Under the pieces are notes generated by a model. It made no database searches. It was not told where the DNA came from and saw only the letters and a list, made by a program, of their open reading frames with translations. Shown piece after piece: positions 62,301 through 64,000 of a stretch of 64,000 nt of DNA. The position numbers and the translations under genes are program-made. Source of the DNA: Fasciolopsis buskii. Taxonomy: Eukaryota; Platyhelminthes; Trematoda; Plagiorchiida; Fasciolidae. The first letter of the stretch is position 1, and each line of letters starts with the position of its first letter. The DNA lies in assembly GCA_008360955.1 (NCBI GenBank), contig LUCM01002411.1, positions 72,953 to 136,952 of the forward strand, read 5' to 3'.

Positions 62301-63049
62301 TCGCTTGGTCGACATTTTCTCTGAAAATCGACTAAATAGGTGAAGAATAGAAACAACTTGGTAGGAACAACGTATTAACAGTGCTCCGGTCCAGACGAAT
62401 TGCAATCGATAAGGATTCTTTTTTTTGTTTCTCGTTTGACGGCACGAAATCGAAAGTTTCTTGCATAATGAGAAATCATGTTTGAGTGACAAACAGTAGA
62501 AATCGATCAGCTGAATCAGCCATCTGGTTTCCATTAAAATTGACCATCGAAAGCAAGTTTGGGACCACAGTTATTGAAACTAATGAAACCTGTACGATTT
62601 TGACAAAAAGATGGAGGTTCGGTGGACGTATGAGGGTCTATGTGGTAAGAGAACGGGAAGAGTAAGATAGTTCGTCTAGATAGCATACTCATTCAACGGT
62701 GCAGTTTGTCTGGACTAATGGTCTGACACAGTTGAGCACAACTCTTATACTAAGAAATTACTCCATCGTTAATAACTGCGTGATTATTTTCTTTTCGATG
62801 CGAGAGGGCGTTTCCATTTAGGGAGAACAGAATGGATCTACTCACCGGGATATTTAGGTAATTCAAACTGGACTGGTAAACACACACACTCGAGCATTGT
62901 CACGATGGCGGAGACAAACCACTCACCATGAACTTCATATTCCCGGTCCCGGCAGCTTCCATCCCCATGCATGGGATCTGTTCGGACAAATCCGCCGCGG
63001 GGATAACACGCTCGGCCAAAGATACACCGTAGTTTTTCAAATAGACGAG
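38188..63049 (-). CDS. PYG: Glycogen phosphorylase, C-terminal part
   Basis: Four minus-strand exons (63049-62927, 57124-56997, 48658-48457, 38370-38188) join in frame to about 210 residues plus stop. The enzyme (EC 2.4.1.1, GT35 family) releases glucose-1-phosphate from glycogen with pyridoxal phosphate as cofactor. The lysine that binds the cofactor lies in [10 protein letters not shown]; it corresponds to Lys680 of rabbit muscle enzyme, with the phosphate-contacting Thr676 kept. Later landmarks are [40 protein letters not shown], then [15 protein letters not shown] and the short proline-rich tail. The tail ends at the usual family C-terminus, so the 3' end is complete. The N-terminal ~75%, including the regulatory Ser14 region, lies beyond 64000. 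Introns are 5.8, 8.3 and 10.1 kb and full of retroelements. Confidence 0.95.
38371..39302. other. Intron next to the last phosphorylase exon, nothing seen
   Basis: A single short ORF at 38936-39127 has no recognisable domain. Confidence 0.5.
39303..39346. repeat. (ATC)n-type tail of the RTE copy
   Basis: Imperfect ATC/ATT triplets on the + strand, which form the 3' tail of the minus-strand element. Confidence 0.85.
39800..41308 (-). pseudogene. RTE reverse transcriptase, 502 open codons, catalytic box deleted
   Basis: An uninterrupted frame of 502 codons. Visible order: WAEHFKGQF linker, [80 protein letters not shown] (motif A with the catalytic Asp), [15 protein letters not shown] (motif B), [14 protein letters not shown] and [16 protein letters not shown]. 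Motif C (YADD) is missing: GGKLR runs straight into ELFES at about 40262-40272. A second in-frame gap follows FNYAGL (about 40080). The frame ends at TAG 39802-39800, exactly where family members carry Trp, and continues open to 39602 in the same frame. It cannot be an active polymerase. Confidence 0.85.
41345..41650 (+). repeat. Dispersed repeat R1, copy 2
   Basis: Contains GGTTCTGACAAGAACCTGACC, AAGCCCATCTACTTGGATCA and GGATCTTCGGCTTGAGATAAG blocks, closely matching the reverse complement of 63690-64000. It starts right beside the truncated 5' end of the RTE copy. Non-coding. Confidence 0.8.
44132..44160. repeat. (TTGTA)n pentanucleotide tandem, short
   Basis: About five TTGTA-like units, related in motif to 17181-17219. 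Confidence 0.7.
44690..44790 (+). repeat. Dispersed repeat R4, copy 1
   Basis: GGCAACCGTGACCCTGAAATT followed by TGGAATCGC and a GTAATCC-like block is similar to 47340-47415. Truncated and non-coding. Confidence 0.5.
47202..47267. repeat. (TA)n microsatellite
   Basis: About 66 bases of TA with scattered CA/CG interruptions. Confidence 0.95.
47325..47420 (+). repeat. Dispersed repeat R4, copy 2
   Basis: GGCAACCGTCGTCCTGAAACT followed by TGGAGTCGC and a TCAAGTCAG block matches 44690-44790. Confidence 0.5.
48457..48658 (-). CDS. PYG: Phosphorylase exon, ADYEDY region
   Basis: Acceptor TTCACGCAG, donor GTGAGT after an AGT codon. The first base completes the split Gly codon. It encodes [33 protein letters not shown] and [16 protein letters not shown], followed by VEYAYS. 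It is a helical part of the C-terminal domain. Confidence 0.94.
48659..50739. other. Phosphorylase intron, no gene
   Basis: Holds a copy of repeat R3 near 49555 (listed). No coding signal was recognised. Confidence 0.5.
49550..49690 (+). repeat. Dispersed repeat R3, copy 4
   Basis: GCAAGGTTGATCGGGTGATC, then GTTTGTGTG, GTGGAGTCCG and CTACTCACAAGTAATT match the copy at 25185-25320. Confidence 0.6.
50740..50880 (+). repeat. Dispersed repeat R5, copy 2 (possible coding repeat)
   Basis: Part of an 82-codon + ORF (50633-50881) whose last 45 or so residues resemble the frame at 31210-31345 (KLAN...[10 protein letters not shown]). The stop follows at once, just before the RTE relic on the other strand. 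Function unknown. Confidence 0.5.
50885..51440 (-). pseudogene. RTE-type LINE RT, distal half (split copy)
   Basis: The minus strand reads [13 protein letters not shown], then [15 protein letters not shown], and further on [11 protein letters not shown] and [17 protein letters not shown]. This is RT from just before motif A to just after motif C. The catalytic box reads YANA in place of YADD. Frameshifts occur at about 51146-51106. The missing upstream half lies at 52830-53960, beyond a gypsy fragment. Confidence 0.8.
51445..52795 (-). pseudogene. Ty3/gypsy pol fragment (RT to RNase H and linker) inside an RTE copy
   Basis: The minus strand, from 52790: RT with [31 protein letters not shown] and a VFFSDDTIV catalytic region; then [32 protein letters not shown], and RNase H with [30 protein letters not shown] and [12 protein letters not shown] (51780-52165). 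A linker region follows to about 51450 ([14 protein letters not shown]). The order is typical of Ty3/gypsy. It is broken by several frameshifts. No LTR or integrase was recognised. It is flanked by the two halves of an RTE RT. Confidence 0.82.
52769..52795. repeat. (CA)n microsatellite at the gypsy/RTE boundary
   Basis: About 13 CA units, directly where gypsy RT similarity ends. Confidence 0.95.
52830..53960 (-). pseudogene. RTE-type LINE, proximal half (endonuclease end and RT start)
   Basis: The minus strand from 53960 reads to [13 protein letters not shown] (endonuclease C-terminus, near 53765). A long decayed linker shared with 33500-34000 follows, then an RT start that includes [11 protein letters not shown] near 52860. 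It breaks off there, and the next RT residues of the family continue at 51440. Around 30 codons between the halves are not seen. Confidence 0.65.
53961..55637. other. Phosphorylase intron, no gene
   Basis: A TG-rich tract lies at 54666-54697. ORFs at 54187-54396 and 55045-55383 are unrecognised. Confidence 0.45.
55638..56045 (+). other. Lys/Ser-rich ORF upstream of a LINE tail, possible ORF1
   Basis: A 135-codon + frame starting [15 protein letters not shown]. It is hydrophilic, rich in K, S, A and E, with a basic end ([16 protein letters not shown]). No zinc knuckle or RRM is visible. It stops 11 bases before a CR1-like RT tail that lies in another frame. Since it abuts LINE sequence with a GC-rich leader (55550-55620), I infer a retroelement ORF1 remnant. 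A host-gene exon is the alternative. Confidence 0.4.
56035..56570 (+). pseudogene. CR1/jockey-type LINE, ORF2 C-terminus
   Basis: Contains [15 protein letters not shown], then [35 protein letters not shown] (56056-56280) and, after a frame change, [16 protein letters not shown] and [16 protein letters not shown] with a stop near 56565. This is the typical end of CR1/jockey-type ORF2, downstream of the RT core. The RT core and endonuclease are absent. Confidence 0.8.
56997..57124 (-). CDS. PYG: Phosphorylase exon, LNGALTI region
   Basis: Acceptor TTTTCTTTCAG, donor GTCAGT. Begins [20 protein letters not shown] and continues to [15 protein letters not shown], ending with two bases of a Gly codon. 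It matches the block that directly follows the cofactor lysine. One usual Gly of TIGTMDG is Cys here. Confidence 0.93.
57188..57230. repeat. (CA)n-(GA)n microsatellite
   Basis: A CA run followed by a GA run, in the intron just upstream of the phosphorylase exon on the coding strand. Confidence 0.9.
58245..59290 (+). pseudogene. Ty3/gypsy-type relic: gag zinc knuckle and RNase H
   Basis: Near 58290-58340 the frame reads [15 protein letters not shown], which fits the second half of a CX2CX4HX4C zinc knuckle, and ACQRC follows after a stop as the start of a second knuckle. Near 58930-59040 a frame with [10 protein letters not shown] leads into [11 protein letters not shown], then [20 protein letters not shown] and [13 protein letters not shown] (59045-59287), which fits RNase H. 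Protease and RT could not be placed between. Heavily decayed. Confidence 0.6.
59315..59669 (+). mobile_element. RTE-type LINE 3' end fragment
   Basis: Reverse-complement match of 39303-39650: GGTCCGAAAGACTC (near 59366), TTGTCATTTTCTATCGA (near 59443), GGCAGCGGTCAATGAGGC and a (GAT)n tail at 59653-59669. Only the last ~350 bases are present. The last codons of the ORF are visible but not open. Confidence 0.82.
59670..60039. other. Intron spacer, nothing recognised
   Basis: No coding or repeat signal seen. Confidence 0.4.
60040..60220 (+). mobile_element. tRNA-like SINE, family B, copy 2
   Basis: TAGCGTAATGGCTAAAGCG (60071-60089, A-box region) and GGTTCGCGTCCC (60118-60129, B box) lie at tRNA-like spacing, with a CAAACCGTT lead-in near 60047. 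It is close to the copy at 30695. The similarity fades after ATATGCACT, so the 3' body of the family is uncertain. Confidence 0.8.
61239..61269. repeat. (CA)n microsatellite
   Basis: About 15 CA units with one interruption. Confidence 0.9.
61362..61811 (+). other. Unassigned 149-codon ORF
   Basis: Starts [12 protein letters not shown] and ends TIDSRP. Contains [19 protein letters not shown] early and a basic stretch ([11 protein letters not shown]) later. A 105-codon ORF runs opposite (61478-61795). No family, no splice context. Probably chance or an old element. Confidence 0.18.
62085..62105. repeat. (TA)n tract
   Basis: About 10 TA units. A second tract lies at 62181-62201. Confidence 0.9.
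62181..62201. repeat. (TA)n tract
   Basis: About 10 TA units. Confidence 0.9.
62927..63049 (-). CDS. PYG: Phosphorylase exon with the pyridoxal-phosphate lysine
   Basis: 41 codons, phase 0 at both ends; acceptor TTGGCACAG, donor GTGAGT. It encodes [20 protein letters not shown], then [14 protein letters not shown], then TGNMKFM. Relative to the common metazoan motif, position 671 (usually Thr) is Met and 674 (usually Ser) is Ala, while Glu672, Gly675, Thr676 and Lys680 are kept, using rabbit muscle numbering recalled from the family. Confidence 0.93.
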
Positions 63050-63689
63050 CTGTGCCAACGAAGAGTCAACCACACACACACGCGCGCGTGGTGTAAAAAG
63101 GGAATCGTAAAAAAAAATGTCAATCGCACTTTAAATACATCAAAGAAAAACGATTTATTTGTGGCATGGCGGACAATTGATGTTAAGGGATGGCATGTGC
63201 ACGAGCGGACAAAAGAAACCGATCCGGCCACAAATTGCGCAACGGCTGTGCTCGTTGGTTAATCGATGACGATCGACCTTGGTGCGGCTGGATACCCGAT
63301 CGGAGTTGACACGTTGGTTGGAACGGTATGGGCCGCGGTTCGCTGTACTCGTCGATGGGACACGATTTGCCCCTGTACACTTAGGTCATTCTCCACAGTA
63401 CTATCGCTGCCACAAAATTACTAATTGGCAACCGACTTCAGAGTGGGATGCTTATCGCACTAACAGAAAAATGCTCATATTGTTTTAAACAACGAACCCA
63501 ACAATTTTCAAACACCTCAGTTCCCTTGGGTGAGGAAGAATTTGGTTGAAGCACGCTTGGTGATAGTGAATCGCCATAGCTGAAAACACTGACACAATTT
63601 TCTCTAGGATTTCTCTCACCAGAGTGATATCCTATCAAGATAAACAGTTTTAAGGACTTTATCACTCGGTCCGTCGATCGATCGGTGTT
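63050..63689. other. Phosphorylase intron, upstream side
   Basis: Starts at the acceptor of the 62927-63049 exon. A CA/CG tract lies at 63070-63090. A + ORF at 63279-63488 has no recognised domain. No upstream phosphorylase exon was found before 64000. Confidence 0.5.
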
Positions 63690-64000
63690 GTCAAATTGCA
63701 GTGGACATTTTGTCACAATAGGACTGGACCCGTACGTGGTGTGATGGCCTGCGTGTCTCCATGATCCAGGATGGCTTATCTCAAGCCGAAGATCCAATCA
63801 TGCCTGGAAAGTCAATGGGCAGAGGCTCGACGAAGTAGTCTCCTGGTCCTCCAAGTTGGGGGTTGATCTGAGTTGGCAGCTCAATCAGAGAGATAAGTGA
63901 GAGAGCAATTGATCCAAGTAGATGGGCTTCCAATCAGCTACACCCCGCTGCCTTGTGGTCAGGTTCTTGTCAGAACCAAAGGCTTTGGTTGAGAACCCTA
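63690..64000 (-). repeat. Dispersed repeat R1, copy 3 (cut by window end)
   Basis: The reverse complement begins TAGGGTTCTCAACCAAAGCC and runs through the same blocks as 41345-41650 and 664-985. It has fewer differences from copy 2 than copy 1 does. The repeat may extend past the window end. Confidence 0.8.

Larger units (their letters stand above)
60221..62926. other. Phosphorylase intron, no gene
   Basis: Dinucleotide tracts and an unassigned ORF at 61362-61811 are listed separately. No other signal was recognised. Confidence 0.45.

Noticed and set aside
1..64000. CRISPR arrays, operons, bacterial promoters or phage modules
   Set aside because: No regularly spaced direct repeats with unique spacers and no compact gene clusters. 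Intron-containing genes show that the sequence is eukaryotic.

Overview
The window is eukaryotic. It shows short exons with GT-AG introns of 2.4-10 kb, tRNA-type SINEs, non-LTR (RTE, CR1-like), Penelope-like and Ty3/gypsy retroelement remains, and many dinucleotide tracts. No bacterial gene organisation is present. The RTE protein style ([14 protein letters not shown] and MTWQRGM motifs), the Penelope-like elements and a cilium gene together suggest a digenean trematode, perhaps an opisthorchiid-like fluke. That placement is inferred from recognition, not from a search.

Two host genes can be reconstructed exon by exon, with intact reading frame across every junction. On the + strand, five exons (3828-4005, 7331-7552, 10347-10552, 12988-13229, 16122-16255) encode the last ~326 residues of an outer dynein arm docking complex coiled-coil protein of the ODAD1(CCDC114)/CCDC63 family. 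The 5' part lies left of the window. On the - strand, four exons (63049-62927, 57124-56997, 48658-48457, 38370-38188) encode the last ~210 residues of glycogen phosphorylase, including the pyridoxal-phosphate lysine region and the true C-terminus. The 5' part lies right of the window. The genes converge tail to tail with about 22 kb between their stop codons. Exons total about 1.6 kb, or 2.5% of the window.

Layout: 1-3.8 kb is old repeats. 3.8-16.3 kb is the docking-complex gene, with two Penelope-like fragments in its introns. 16.3-38.2 kb is intergenic, holding several RTE copies (22-24.5, 27.7-28.3, 31.6-34.0 kb), three copies of one tRNA-like SINE family, one of a second family, and two unassigned ORF regions. 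38.2-63.0 kb is the phosphorylase gene, whose introns hold an RTE copy with a 502-codon open frame (39.3-41.3 kb), a Ty3/gypsy pol fragment lying inside another RTE copy (50.9-54.0 kb), a rearranged CR1-like element (55.6-56.6 kb), a second gypsy remnant (58.2-59.3 kb), an RTE 3' end and a second-family SINE. The last 310 bases are a dispersed repeat also seen near 0.7 and 41.4 kb.

The two genes are not functionally linked: one builds motile cilia, the other mobilises glycogen. I did not find a convincing new multi-gene system. The most unusual items are the long open RT frame without its catalytic box, the nested gypsy/RTE structure, the CR1-like copy that joins an upstream ORF to the ORF2 3' end, the two RTE endonuclease-only copies with a similar end point, and an unassigned cysteine-containing frame broken by one TGA near 36.8 kb.
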